From Candidatus Brevefilum sp. (GTDB taxonomy: Bacteria > Chloroflexota > Anaerolineae > Anaerolineales > Anaerolineaceae), in contig SKPR01000220.1 of assembly GCA_007119455.1 (NCBI GenBank), forward strand, positions 1 to 6,910: a stretch of DNA of 6,910 nucleotides, read 5' to 3'. Below are positions 1 to 6,523 of this stretch, in pieces; the stretch's first letter is position 1, and each line of letters starts with the position of its first letter. The position numbers and the translations under genes are program-made. The notes under the pieces are model-generated. The model made no database searches, had not been told where the DNA came from, and saw only the letters and a list, made by a program, of their open reading frames with translations.

Positions 1-594
1 ATGGCGCTGGCGGAGCGGGATATCAAGCGGATCATCGCCTATAGCTCCGTCAGCCAGATGGGATATATCCTGTTTGGTTTGGGCACGCTGACCCTGCGGG
101 GGATGCAGGGTAGCATCATGCATGTTGTTTACCATGCTATTGTCAAAGCCTTGTTATTCATGGTTGTCGGGATCATTGTTTCCGTAACCCGTGAGCGGGA
201 TATTTACCGGATAGGCGGCCTTGGCGTCAAGTACCCGATTCTCATTGTGTGTGCGGCCATTGGGGTGTTGGGTGTCTCAGGGATGCCACCGCTGGGGATT
301 TTCAACAGTGAGTGGATGATTTTCGCCGGTGGCTTTGATTCGGAAGTATCGATTGCGTTAACGGTTATCACACTGATCGGGTCATTGCTAACGGTCATCT
401 ATGCTTTAAGGTTTTTTGGTCGGATCTTTTTCGGGGAGCAAAAACCTGATACACTGGCCAGATTTGCGCCGCGCGCATTAACCATTCCAACACTGGCAGT
501 GACCATTTTCTTAATCATCGAAGGTCTGCTGCCCGGGCCATTATTGTCCTGGGCGATGCGAGGACTGGCGACTGTCTTTGGGAGTTCAATTTAA
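1..594 (+). CDS. Antiporter-like membrane subunit of energy-converting hydrogenase (NuoL/M/N, MrpD family), 5'-truncated
   Basis: This is the C-terminal 197 residues of a proton/sodium-antiporter-like subunit of the NuoL/NuoM/NuoN/MrpD family. The visible part opens in the family's conserved middle: DIKRIIAYSSVSQMGY (visible residues 7-22), followed by the helix HAIVKALLFM (45-54). K49 of that helix matches the lysine of the central proton path in the family. About five hydrophobic segments follow. The end at residue 197 leaves no room for the long lateral helix and extra arm of NuoL, so it is closer to NuoM/NuoN/MrpD in form. The ATG at position 1 is almost certainly internal, because family members have some 250-300 residues before this motif; the true start lies left of the window. 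Its stop codon overlaps the next start (TAATG), which suggests translational coupling. The family is clear; the exact paralogue is not. Confidence 0.9.
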   Translation: MALAERDIKRIIAYSSVSQMGYILFGLGTLTLRGMQGSIMHVVYHAIVKALLFMVVGIIVSVTRERDIYRIGGLGVKYPILIVCAAIGVLGVSGMPPLGIFNSEWMIFAGGFDSEVSIALTVITLIGSLLTVIYALRFFGRIFFGEQKPDTLARFAPRALTIPTLAVTIFLIIEGLLPGPLLSWAMRGLATVFGSSI

Positions 595-2081
595 TGTCTG
601 GTGTTTTTGATATTGTTTTACCGCTGTCTATTCTGAGTGGTGGTGCATTCCTGATTTATCTTATTGCCAGGGCTCTAACCCTGAGTAACCGGATTGAAGC
701 GTTGCTAACGGTGGTGGTGCTGGTCGTCACCCTGGTTGTTTTGATCATCCAGTATGATCAGGTGCCCGCTCTCATCAGAGACCCGCAGGCCTTTTTTGGG
801 CGGCCAGAGACCGGGGGCATCCTTTACCTTCCCAATCTGCTGGGCATCTTCATATTGATTATCGGTATTGTGATCGGAATCCTGATTACGCTTTACTCAG
901 GTGAATATCTCTCGCGAGATTCACGGTATATGGTTTATTATCCCCTGGTGTTGCTGACACTTTCCGGGTTGTTGGGCATGTTCCTGTCGAATAACCTTTT
1001 TAACCTTTTCTTGTTGACTGAGCTGACCACAATTACTGCCAGTGCATTGGTTGCCTTCCGTTTCAAACAGGAGGTCGCCATCAAAGCCGGTTTTAAATAT
1101 CTGATCATGAGCAGCCTTGGTACGATGACGATGTTACTGGGAATTTATTTTGTCTACCGGAGCACTGGCGCTATGCAATTATTGAGCGTGTTGGAAGCGC
1201 CGGATAACATGACCCGGATTGGTGCAGCCTGTTTCCTGCTGGGGTTCAGTTTGAAAGCAGGCGTTGTTCCTTTACACACATGGGTGCCGGATGTCTATGG
1301 CCATGCACCCAGTGCGGTCAGCGGATTGCTGGCCGGGGTGCTTTCAAAAAGCATGCTTTTCATCATGCCCGTGATTTGCCTGCGCCTGGGGATGACGAGG
1401 GTGGAACTTGGGCAATATCTGATGGCTTTTGCCTGTTTGAATATGCTTCTGGGTTCGGTCAGGATGTTGAGGCAAAACCTGCTCCGACGTTTCCTGTCCT
1501 TTTCTTCGATTGCTCAAACCGGTTACCTGATGTTTGGTTTGGGCATAGGCTTTTATTATGAACTTGACCAGGCTTTTTCAGCCGGTCTGTTTTTGTTCCT
1601 GGTGATTGCTGTGATGAAATGCCTGGCTTTTTTGGCTGCCGGGATATTCCAGTATTACTCGGGTTCCCAGGATATTGAGCGATTGCGAGGGGTGGCGAAA
1701 TTCATGCCCTTCACTGCGCTTTGTTTCAGCATTTCACTGGCAGGCCTGGCCGGGATTCCGTTGTTGGCCGGTTTCACCGGAAAATGGCTGATATTTTCTG
1801 CTGCGCTGGCGACCGCTGATGCCTTTGCCATAACTTGCCTGGTGGTGTTTATGGCCAGCACCCTGATCAGCCTGGGGGGGTACCTGCCAACCTTGATCAT
1901 GCAATATGAACCAGTGAACAAAGCCGATGAATTATTTAACGGTCAGTCGACTCCTATCGGAGTTTCCTGGTGGATGCAGGTGCCTGTTGCTGTATTATCA
2001 CTGCTGGTACTGGTCATTGGGATCTACCCTTCGCCCTGGCTGATGCTGGTAGAACAGGTGATGCAATGGATGGTGATATAA
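594..2081 (+). CDS. Second antiporter-like membrane subunit (NuoM/MrpD/HyfB family)
   Basis: A complete 495-residue integral membrane protein with about 13-14 hydrophobic helices, a usual length for NuoM/NuoN/MrpD proteins. The charged residues expected in an ion path are present: E143 in FLLTELTTI (the TM5 glutamate), K221 in FSLKAGVVPLHTW (TM7), K252 in LSKSMLF (TM8) and K342 in MKCLAF (TM12). The family pattern HTWVPDVYGHAPSAVSG lies at 228-244. It presumably moves H+ or Na+ when the hydrogenase turns over. The start ATG shares its A with the stop of the upstream gene, and GGGAG at 580-584 is a fitting ribosome binding site. It is paralogous to the upstream gene: LRRFLSFSSIAQTGYLMFG (297-315) mirrors IKRIIAYSSVSQMGYILFG there. 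Family assignment is firm; the transported ion cannot be read from the sequence. Confidence 0.93.
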   Translation: MSGVFDIVLPLSILSGGAFLIYLIARALTLSNRIEALLTVVVLVVTLVVLIIQYDQVPALIRDPQAFFGRPETGGILYLPNLLGIFILIIGIVIGILITLYSGEYLSRDSRYMVYYPLVLLTLSGLLGMFLSNNLFNLFLLTELTTITASALVAFRFKQEVAIKAGFKYLIMSSLGTMTMLLGIYFVYRSTGAMQLLSVLEAPDNMTRIGAACFLLGFSLKAGVVPLHTWVPDVYGHAPSAVSGLLAGVLSKSMLFIMPVICLRLGMTRVELGQYLMAFACLNMLLGSVRMLRQNLLRRFLSFSSIAQTGYLMFGLGIGFYYELDQAFSAGLFLFLVIAVMKCLAFLAAGIFQYYSGSQDIERLRGVAKFMPFTALCFSISLAGLAGIPLLAGFTGKWLIFSAALATADAFAITCLVVFMASTLISLGGYLPTLIMQYEPVNKADELFNGQSTPIGVSWWMQVPVAVLSLLVLVIGIYPSPWLMLVEQVMQWMVI

Positions 2082-2082
2082 A

Positions 2083-2415
2083 ATGTTATCTCTGCTGAGC
2101 CCACCCATTGCATTTGTCATCTTCTTTTTATTACTCTCCCTAGGGTATATTTTTATCCAGAAATATATTTCAAGAGGGCCTGACGATCCAGAGAAATATC
2201 TGCCTTATTCGGGTGGCCAGAATATCCCACCTGTTGAGGTTCGGCTTTCTTATCGCAGGTTTTTCCGTATCGGTCTATTATTTGGCATCGCCCATGTCGC
2301 TGTTCTGGTCCTGGCGACAGTGCCCTTAGACTGGGATGCACATTGGATTGGGCTGGTTTACCTGATCGGGATTTCCATAAGCGCCCTTGTTTTAGCGCAA
2401 ACAAAACCCGACTAG
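2083..2415 (+). CDS. Small NuoA-like (complex I chain 3-like) membrane subunit
   Basis: A 110-residue protein with three predicted membrane helices (about 8-28, 60-80 and 87-105) and a polar loop after the first, the layout of NuoA/ND3. The loop carries PYSGG (41-45) and VRLSYRRFF (53-61), which line up with the SG...RLS loop of NuoA as I recall it from E. coli, with equal spacing between the SG and RLS blocks. The second helix lacks the acidic FDxE motif of true NuoA: the matching positions appear to be H71 and A73. In complex I this subunit shapes the junction of the quinone site and NuoH; here it probably packs against the NuoH-like subunit. It begins two bases after the previous stop and has only a weak ribosome binding site, so it may be translated by coupling. 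Similarity is low and partly topological, so a different small hydrogenase membrane subunit is possible. Confidence 0.68.
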   Translation: MLSLLSPPIAFVIFFLLLSLGYIFIQKYISRGPDDPEKYLPYSGGQNIPPVEVRLSYRRFFRIGLLFGIAHVAVLVLATVPLDWDAHWIGLVYLIGISISALVLAQTKPD

Positions 2416-2436
2416 ACCGTCAAAGATGAGGATTTA

Positions 2437-2892
2437 ATGTTACAAAAATTTATTGATAAGACCTATCGCTGGGCTCAAAGAAATTCTTTATGGGTGATGC
2501 ACTTCAATACAGGGGGTTGTAACGGTTGTGATATTGAAATTTTGGATCTCCTGACTCCACGTTATGATGTCGAACGTTTGGGAATCCTGGCAGAAGCAAC
2601 TCCCCGGCATGCCGATGTTCTGTTGTGCACAGGCCCTGTCACGCATCAGGCAAAAGACGGTTTATGGCAGATCTATTCGCAAATGCCCTCGCCGAAGTGG
2701 GTGGTCGCTGTGGGAAGCTGCAGTAACACAGGTGCTGTGTTTCACGGCAGTGACACCGTACTGGGCGGCGTCGACAAGATCTTGCCCGTTGACCTGTATA
2801 TCCCGGGTTGCCCCTGCCGCCCTGAGGCCATCATAGATGGGTTGCTCAAATTGCGAGAAAGGATTGCCCAGGGTGAGCCAGATCAGGTTTGA
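2437..2892 (+). CDS. Group 4 [NiFe]-hydrogenase small subunit (NuoB/EchC/HyfI-like)
   Basis: A 151-residue iron-sulfur subunit that carries the proximal [4Fe-4S] cluster next to the NiFe site. Four ligands can be placed: C28 and C31 in GGCNGCDIE, C95 in VGSCSNTGA and C125 in PGCPCRPEA. The CxxC spacing is the hydrogenase form; complex I NuoB has two adjacent cysteines instead. The protein is short and lacks the extra cluster-binding domain and Tat signal of uptake-type small subunits, as usual for group 4. LLCTGPVT (62-69) is also typical of the family. An additional cysteine, C127, replaces the second proline of the usual PGCPPRPE motif. GAGGA at 2428-2432 precedes the ATG. Its 3' end overlaps the start of the NuoC-like gene. 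It should act on the cytoplasmic side, passing electrons between the ferredoxin-like subunit and the large subunit. Confidence 0.93.
   Translation: MLQKFIDKTYRWAQRNSLWVMHFNTGGCNGCDIEILDLLTPRYDVERLGILAEATPRHADVLLCTGPVTHQAKDGLWQIYSQMPSPKWVVAVGSCSNTGAVFHGSDTVLGGVDKILPVDLYIPGCPCRPEAIIDGLLKLRERIAQGEPDQV
2855..2863 (+). promoter_or_regulatory. Ribosome binding site inside the small-subunit gene that favours GTG 2873
   Basis: GAGAAAGGA lies within the end of the small-subunit coding region, nine bases before GTG 2873. It is the main reason for choosing that start for the NuoC-like gene. A competing, weaker TGAGG at 2823-2827 stands before the ATG at 2837. Confidence 0.55.
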
Positions 2893-3316
2893 TGAGTGGG
2901 TTCGTGAGATTAGAGAAGCCGTTGGATGCGAATGTGAGCCTTATGACGGGATTCAAAATGAGTATACGATCCGCATCCCAGCTGCAAACCTCCGGGATGT
3001 GATGGGTATCTTGAAAGACCGTTTTGATTGTTATCATCTTTCTGCCATTACCGCCCAACAGCATGAGGACAGGCCCGAAGAGCTGGAGGTCATCTATCAT
3101 TTTTGGAAGGGAGAGGGAATTTCTTTCGTAATGACCCTTCCGTTGGAATCATTGGTGATCGAATCCATCACGCCCGACCTCCCGGGTGCGGATTTTTATG
3201 AGCGCGAGCTGGCAGAGCTGTATGGTGTGTCATTTTCAGGCCGAGAAGAAATACCGCCTTTATTATTGCCGGATGATTGGAATCAGCCCCCGCCATTTTT
3301 AAGTAAAAAGGATTGA
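2873..3316 (+). CDS. NuoC-like (30 kDa/EchD-like) subunit of the hydrogenase
   Basis: A 147-residue soluble subunit related to NuoC, EchD and the N-terminal half of HycE/HyfG. The family signature is near the C-terminus: YERELAELYGVSF (109-121 from the GTG start), then LLLPDDW (130-136). Complex I NuoC usually has paired arginines before LLLPDDW; here the residues are EIPP. It has no cofactor motif and probably serves as a structural partner of the large subunit. The start was taken as GTG 2873, because GAGAAAGGA (2855-2863) sits nine bases upstream and the resulting overlap with the small-subunit gene is 20 bases. An in-frame ATG at 2837 would add MGCSNCEKGLPR and a 56-base overlap, and a TTG at 2864 is also in frame. 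The stop is one base before the large-subunit ATG. The fact that this domain is separate from the large subunit is like Ech, unlike the fused HycE. Confidence 0.88.
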   Translation: MSQIRFDEWVREIREAVGCECEPYDGIQNEYTIRIPAANLRDVMGILKDRFDCYHLSAITAQQHEDRPEELEVIYHFWKGEGISFVMTLPLESLVIESITPDLPGADFYERELAELYGVSFSGREEIPPLLLPDDWNQPPPFLSKKD

Positions 3317-3317
3317 C

Positions 3318-4400
3318 ATGAGAAAAATCACCGTGCCGATCGGGCCTCAACATCCTTTGTTGAAAGAACCCCTATCGATGAAACTTGAGATCTCAGGTGA
3401 GCGTGTATTAGGGGGGACGTTACGGTTGGGATACGTGCATCGTGGGATAGAGAAATTGGCTCAGCAAAGGACATACGTCCAAAATGTACACCTGATTGAG
3501 CGGATTTGCGGGATTTGCTCCCATGTTCACACCACAACCTATTGTTCGGCTGTTGAAGCCATACTGGGTATTGAGATCCCACCTCGGGCGCAATACATCC
3601 GGGCATTGATGTGTGAGCTGGAGCGGATCCACAGTCACTTGCTGTGGTTGGGTATCCTGGCCAAACATGTGGGTTTGGATACGATCTTCATGCATGCCTG
3701 GCATGATCGCGAACTGGTTTTGGACATTATGGAGTCCATTTCTGGTGGCCGTGTTTCGCATGCAGCGAATGAGATCGGTGGGGTGCGATTTGATCTCGAT
3801 GAAGAAAACGAAACGTTAATCCGCACCAACATTTCCAAACTGCATGACCAGGTCTCAGGTGTGCTGGATGTGATCGAAAATGAACCAGCTCTGCAGGCTC
3901 GGACCCGGGGTGTGGCGCCGATTTCGACCGATTTGATCCGTCAATATTGCATGGTGGGACCCATCGCCCGGGCTTCCGGGTTGGATGTGGACCTGCGTCG
4001 GGATGATCCCTGGCCGCCTTATGACAGGCTTGATTTCAACGTAATTACCCATCCAGATGGGGATGCCTGGGCCCGGACAATCGTGCGGGCAGAAGAAACA
4101 CGAGAGAGCCTTCATCTCTGTGAAGCAATTCTTCGGGATTTGCCGGGAGGGGACGTAACTGTCAGAGCACCCCGTAAGGTGCCTGCAGGTGAAGCGGTCA
4201 CCCGCTCTGAAGCACCGCGAGGTGAGGTCTTTTATTATCTGCGCAGCGATGGCAGTGATCAACCTGCGCGCCTCAAAATCCGGACCCCCACCCTGCCAGC
4301 GTTGAGCCTGTTGCCAGAGCAGCTTTCCGCTATCAATGTGGCGGATATCCCGGTTGTGCTGGCAGGAATCGATCTGTGTATTGCCTGTGCGGATCGATGA
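3318..4400 (+). CDS. Group 4 [NiFe]-hydrogenase catalytic large subunit (EchE/CooH/NuoD-like)
   Basis: A 360-residue catalytic subunit, close to the short EchE/CooH size. The N-terminal metal motif is ERICGICSHVH (61-71) with C64, C67 and H71; the C-terminal motif is DLCIACADR (352-360) with C354 and C357. These four cysteines are the expected ligands of the Ni-Fe(CN)2CO centre, so the protein should be an active hydrogenase and not a NuoD quinone-site subunit, which has lost them. Family markers shared with NuoD are GPQHP (9-13) and GYVHRGIEKL (38-47); SEAPRGE (about 295-301) is also typical. The protein ends directly after the arginine of the second motif, so it has no C-terminal peptide to be removed by a maturation protease. 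The usual proline of DPCxxC is leucine here. AAAAAGGA at 3305-3312 is the ribosome binding site. No maturation (hyp) genes are in view. Confidence 0.95.
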   Translation: MRKITVPIGPQHPLLKEPLSMKLEISGERVLGGTLRLGYVHRGIEKLAQQRTYVQNVHLIERICGICSHVHTTTYCSAVEAILGIEIPPRAQYIRALMCELERIHSHLLWLGILAKHVGLDTIFMHAWHDRELVLDIMESISGGRVSHAANEIGGVRFDLDEENETLIRTNISKLHDQVSGVLDVIENEPALQARTRGVAPISTDLIRQYCMVGPIARASGLDVDLRRDDPWPPYDRLDFNVITHPDGDAWARTIVRAEETRESLHLCEAILRDLPGGDVTVRAPRKVPAGEAVTRSEAPRGEVFYYLRSDGSDQPARLKIRTPTLPALSLLPEQLSAINVADIPVVLAGIDLCIACADR

Positions 4401-4406
4401 GGAGGA
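4401..4406 (+). promoter_or_regulatory. Strong ribosome binding site for the NuoH-like gene (GTG start)
   Basis: GGAGGA immediately follows the large-subunit stop and sits six bases before GTG 4413. It is the best Shine-Dalgarno match in the operon and settles the GTG start. Confidence 0.8.
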
Positions 4407-4412
4407 TGTCAG

Positions 4413-5339
4413 GTGATTGAAGGTCTCTTCTTTTTGCTCTTTTTCCCTGGCCTGGCTTTCCAGGTAGTCTGTGGCTTGGCTTTTGAGTGGCTGGATCGTA
4501 AGTTGTTGGCGCGGTTTCAACGCCGGGTGGGTCCACCCTGGTACCAGCCATTGGCGGATTTGATCAAACTTTTCAGCAAGGAAGACCTGCTCCCCAAAGG
4601 TGCCAATCATTTGATTGCTGCTCTCCTGCCGCTGGTTTCTTTTAGCGCCGTCCTGACAGCGGGACTTTACATCCCTGTTGCAGGCTTCACACCCTTCTCA
4701 TTTGAGGGTGATCTGATCGTGATCCTGTTTTTGATGAGTGTGCCCACCCTGGCCTACTATCTGGCGGGCATTGTTTCGCTGGGTGTTTATTCAGTGCTGG
4801 GTGGTGGACGTTCCTTATTGCAGTTTTTCTCTTATGAAGTCCCGTTATTAATAGCCCTAAGTGGGCCAGCGATCTTAGGACAGTCCTGGTCTGTGGCTGG
4901 CATCATGGAGGCGCAGACGGTTCAGGGACCCTTTGTGATTTTCCAACCGCTTGGATTTATCCTCGCTATAGTTGGTTTGATCGGAAAATTAAAACGGGAC
5001 CCATTGGATATTCCCAGCGCAAAATCGGAAGTGGTGGGTGGATCACTGACCGAAATCACCGGCACAAAGCTTGGCTTATGGCACCTTTTAATGAAAGTCC
5101 AGGCAGTCGTCGGGATCTTCCTGGTGATCAATCTTTACCTGGGGTGGCTGAAATACCTCCCGGCACATTTATCCATTTTGGTATTTGTGATTGAATGTCT
5201 TATAATGGTTGTGATTTTGAGTGTGACCAGCGCTGTTTTTGCCCGACTGCGGATTGACCAGCTGGCTGGCCTGGGCTGGAAAATACTGGTGCCCCTGGCG
5301 TTGCTGCAGATTGGGTTTGTTATTTTAATGGGAGTTTAG
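4413..5339 (+). CDS. NuoH/EchB/HyfC-like membrane anchor subunit
   Basis: A 308-residue membrane protein with about eight hydrophobic helices, the usual size for NuoH/EchB/HyfC. Conserved loops are easy to see: DRKLLARFQRRVGPPW (28-43) with LADLIKLFSKE (47-57); RSLLQFFSYEVPL (133-145); and RDPLDIPSAKSEVVGG (195-210), the counterpart of the acidic loop that faces the quinone cavity in complex I. This subunit joins the soluble hydrogenase arm to the antiporter-like subunits and is thought to transmit the redox energy to ion pumping. The start is GTG 4413, placed six bases after GGAGGA; an ATG at 4405 is out of frame. It lies 12 bases after the large-subunit stop. The loop resembles the hydrogenase type (PLDIPSAK) more than the ETNRxPFDLPEAE version of NADH dehydrogenases. 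Confidence 0.94.
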   Translation: MIEGLFFLLFFPGLAFQVVCGLAFEWLDRKLLARFQRRVGPPWYQPLADLIKLFSKEDLLPKGANHLIAALLPLVSFSAVLTAGLYIPVAGFTPFSFEGDLIVILFLMSVPTLAYYLAGIVSLGVYSVLGGGRSLLQFFSYEVPLLIALSGPAILGQSWSVAGIMEAQTVQGPFVIFQPLGFILAIVGLIGKLKRDPLDIPSAKSEVVGGSLTEITGTKLGLWHLLMKVQAVVGIFLVINLYLGWLKYLPAHLSILVFVIECLIMVVILSVTSAVFARLRIDQLAGLGWKILVPLALLQIGFVILMGV

Positions 5340-5340
5340 T

Positions 5341-5712
5341 GTGGAAAAATTCAAAAAGCGATTCAGTTTACTGAGTGCCATCATCCAGGCCTGGTTTGAT
5401 AAGCCGGAAACGGTTGGCTATCCTTTTTTACCCCTGGTACTTCCAGAAGGTTTCCGGGGGGCAATAGTGATTGACCCCGATAAATGTACAGGCTGTGGTT
5501 TATGCGTCCGGGACTGCCCGGCTGGGGGTCTACGGCTTGAGAAGAAATCAAGGGATGAATTTAAATTGATGCACCACCCGGCAAGCTGCGCTTATTGCGG
5601 CCAGTGCGAGCGAAGCTGTCTGCGAGGGGCGATTTCCCATTCCAATGCCCTGGTAGCTGCCACGACCGATGCCCGTGAGCTGGTGGTTGTCTTAAAAGAA
5701 AAGCAGGGGTGA
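5341..5712 (+). CDS. 2x[4Fe-4S] ferredoxin-like subunit (NuoI/EchF/HyfH-like)
   Basis: A 123-residue iron-sulfur subunit with two ferredoxin-type cluster sites: CTGCGLCVRDCP (C49, C52, C55, C59) and CAYCGQCERSC (C83, C86, C89, C93). The cysteine spacing is intact in both. After the last cysteine the usual proline is leucine (L94). The N-terminal 40 residues, with GYPFLPLVLPEGFRG, resemble the NuoI/HyfH region that docks on the membrane arm. It should accept electrons from soluble ferredoxin and pass them to the small subunit. The start is GTG 5341, one base after the previous stop, with GGGAG at 5330-5334. It is the last gene of the operon: a terminator follows 30 bases after its stop. Its length is about that of EchF; it lacks the C-terminal extension of bacterial NuoI. 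Confidence 0.94.
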   Translation: MEKFKKRFSLLSAIIQAWFDKPETVGYPFLPLVLPEGFRGAIVIDPDKCTGCGLCVRDCPAGGLRLEKKSRDEFKLMHHPASCAYCGQCERSCLRGAISHSNALVAATTDARELVVVLKEKQG

Positions 5713-5742
5713 AATTCTGGAAAGGCTTGACATGAAATTATT

Positions 5743-5770
5743 CTGGGCTGGTCTACCCGGCCCAGTTTTT
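5743..5770 (+). terminator. Rho-independent terminator of the hydrogenase operon
   Basis: CTGGGCTGG (5743-5751) pairs with CCGGCCCAG (5757-5765) as a nine-base stem with one U-G pair and a five-base loop (TCTAC), followed directly by TTTTT (5766-5770). This is a textbook intrinsic terminator, 30 bases after the last hydrogenase gene. It separates the operon from the cysteine hydrolase gene. Confidence 0.88.
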
Positions 5771-5797
5771 GATTCCACCATGATTTTATGGTAAATT
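5769..5797 (+). promoter_or_regulatory. Possible weak sigma-70-type promoter for the cysteine hydrolase gene
   Basis: TTGATT (5769-5774) and TAAATT (5792-5797) are 17 bases apart, each matching four of six consensus bases. The region 5771-5842 is AT-rich and lies after a terminator and before a gene with its own ribosome binding site, so a promoter is expected somewhere here. The exact boxes are uncertain. Confidence 0.3.
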
Positions 5798-5829
5798 TGA
5801 TTTCAATATTAACAGTAATGAGGTTTATT

Positions 5830-5835
5830 AAGGAG
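5830..5835 (+). promoter_or_regulatory. Ribosome binding site of the cysteine hydrolase gene
   Basis: AAGGAG is seven bases before ATG 5843, an ideal distance, and fixes the start of the hydrolase. Confidence 0.8.
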
Positions 5836-5842
5836 TATCCGG

Positions 5843-6523
5843 ATGAGTTTTTTACCTGAAAATATAAAAGTACCTGGATCTGTCAGGCAATTTTTGAATG
5901 CTGTTGGACGGGATGACCCCGTGTTTGATTTGAATATCGATGAGTGCGCCTTGCTGGTGATTGATATGCAGAAGGATTTCATCCTCCCGGGTGCGCCTTT
6001 GGAAGGATGGAATGCCATGGACCTCATCCCGAAGATCAGAGACCTGGTTGGTTTTTTCAGAGATAACGAACGGCCAGTAATCTGGACGGTTCATATCCAC
6101 CGTCACAATGATATCGGTGTGCTCGAGCCCATGTGGCCTTCTACGGGACCGCGTTCACGCCAGCAGGCCCTGATGGCCGGAACACCAGGCGTTGAGATTG
6201 TTGAGGAGCTGCCCGCGCCCCTGTCATCGGAGCTGGTGGTTGAAAAGCACCGTTACAGCGCCTTTTACCAGACCGATCTCGAGTTGAATCTACGGACGAT
6301 GGGTGTCAAGACCCTGCTCATTACCGGTGTTAATACTAATATTTGCTGCGAATCGACAGCACGGGATGGGTTCATCCGGGATTTTCAGATTATGAGTGTG
6401 GCGGATGCGCAAACGTCCATCACCCGTGAATTGCATGAAGCAGCGCTGATCAGCACCGCTGTCGCGTTTGGCCGTGTGGCAGATACAGAAACGGTAATTG
6501 AGGAATTAAGGGTTAATTTCTGA
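5843..6523 (+). CDS. Cysteine hydrolase of the isochorismatase family
   Basis: A complete 226-residue cytoplasmic enzyme of the isochorismatase-like fold. The catalytic triad can be placed: D41 in LLVIDMQKDF (37-46), K135 in VVEKHRYSAF and C168 in GVNTNICCESTARDG (162-176). A second cysteine, C169, takes the place of the usual valine. The motif resembles amidohydrolases of the RutB and N-carbamoyl type more than true isochorismatase, so the likely reaction is hydrolysis of a C-N bond in an amide or carbamoyl compound; the substrate cannot be named. The N-terminal 30 residues before the first strand are somewhat long and may help oligomer formation. It is probably transcribed alone: a terminator stands upstream, and the next gene is on the opposite strand. 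No pyrimidine-degradation genes are in view. There is no signal peptide. Confidence 0.9.
   Translation: MSFLPENIKVPGSVRQFLNAVGRDDPVFDLNIDECALLVIDMQKDFILPGAPLEGWNAMDLIPKIRDLVGFFRDNERPVIWTVHIHRHNDIGVLEPMWPSTGPRSRQQALMAGTPGVEIVEELPAPLSSELVVEKHRYSAFYQTDLELNLRTMGVKTLLITGVNTNICCESTARDGFIRDFQIMSVADAQTSITRELHEAALISTAVAFGRVADTETVIEELRVNF

Noticed and set aside
1..3. ATG at the first base as the true start of the first antiporter gene
   Set aside because: The encoded residues begin in the conserved middle of the NuoL/M/N family, so the methionine is internal and the gene is cut by the window edge.
3420..3761. Minus-strand open frame of 113 codons
   Set aside because: It is antisense to the metal-binding region of the large subunit and its composition looks like a shadow frame.
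3855..4610. Open reading frame of 251 codons on the minus strand
   Set aside because: It lies antisense to the large-subunit and NuoH-like genes, both firmly identified, and its product has no recognisable motif or membrane pattern.
2437..5712. Assignment as respiratory complex I (NADH or F420H2 dehydrogenase)
   Set aside because: The large subunit keeps all four NiFe cysteines and the small subunit has CxxC, both of which complex I lacks; no NADH-binding subunit is present.
5727..5732. TTGACA as a -35 promoter box
   Set aside because: No acceptable -10 box lies 16-18 bases downstream, and any transcript would run straight into the terminator at 5743-5770.
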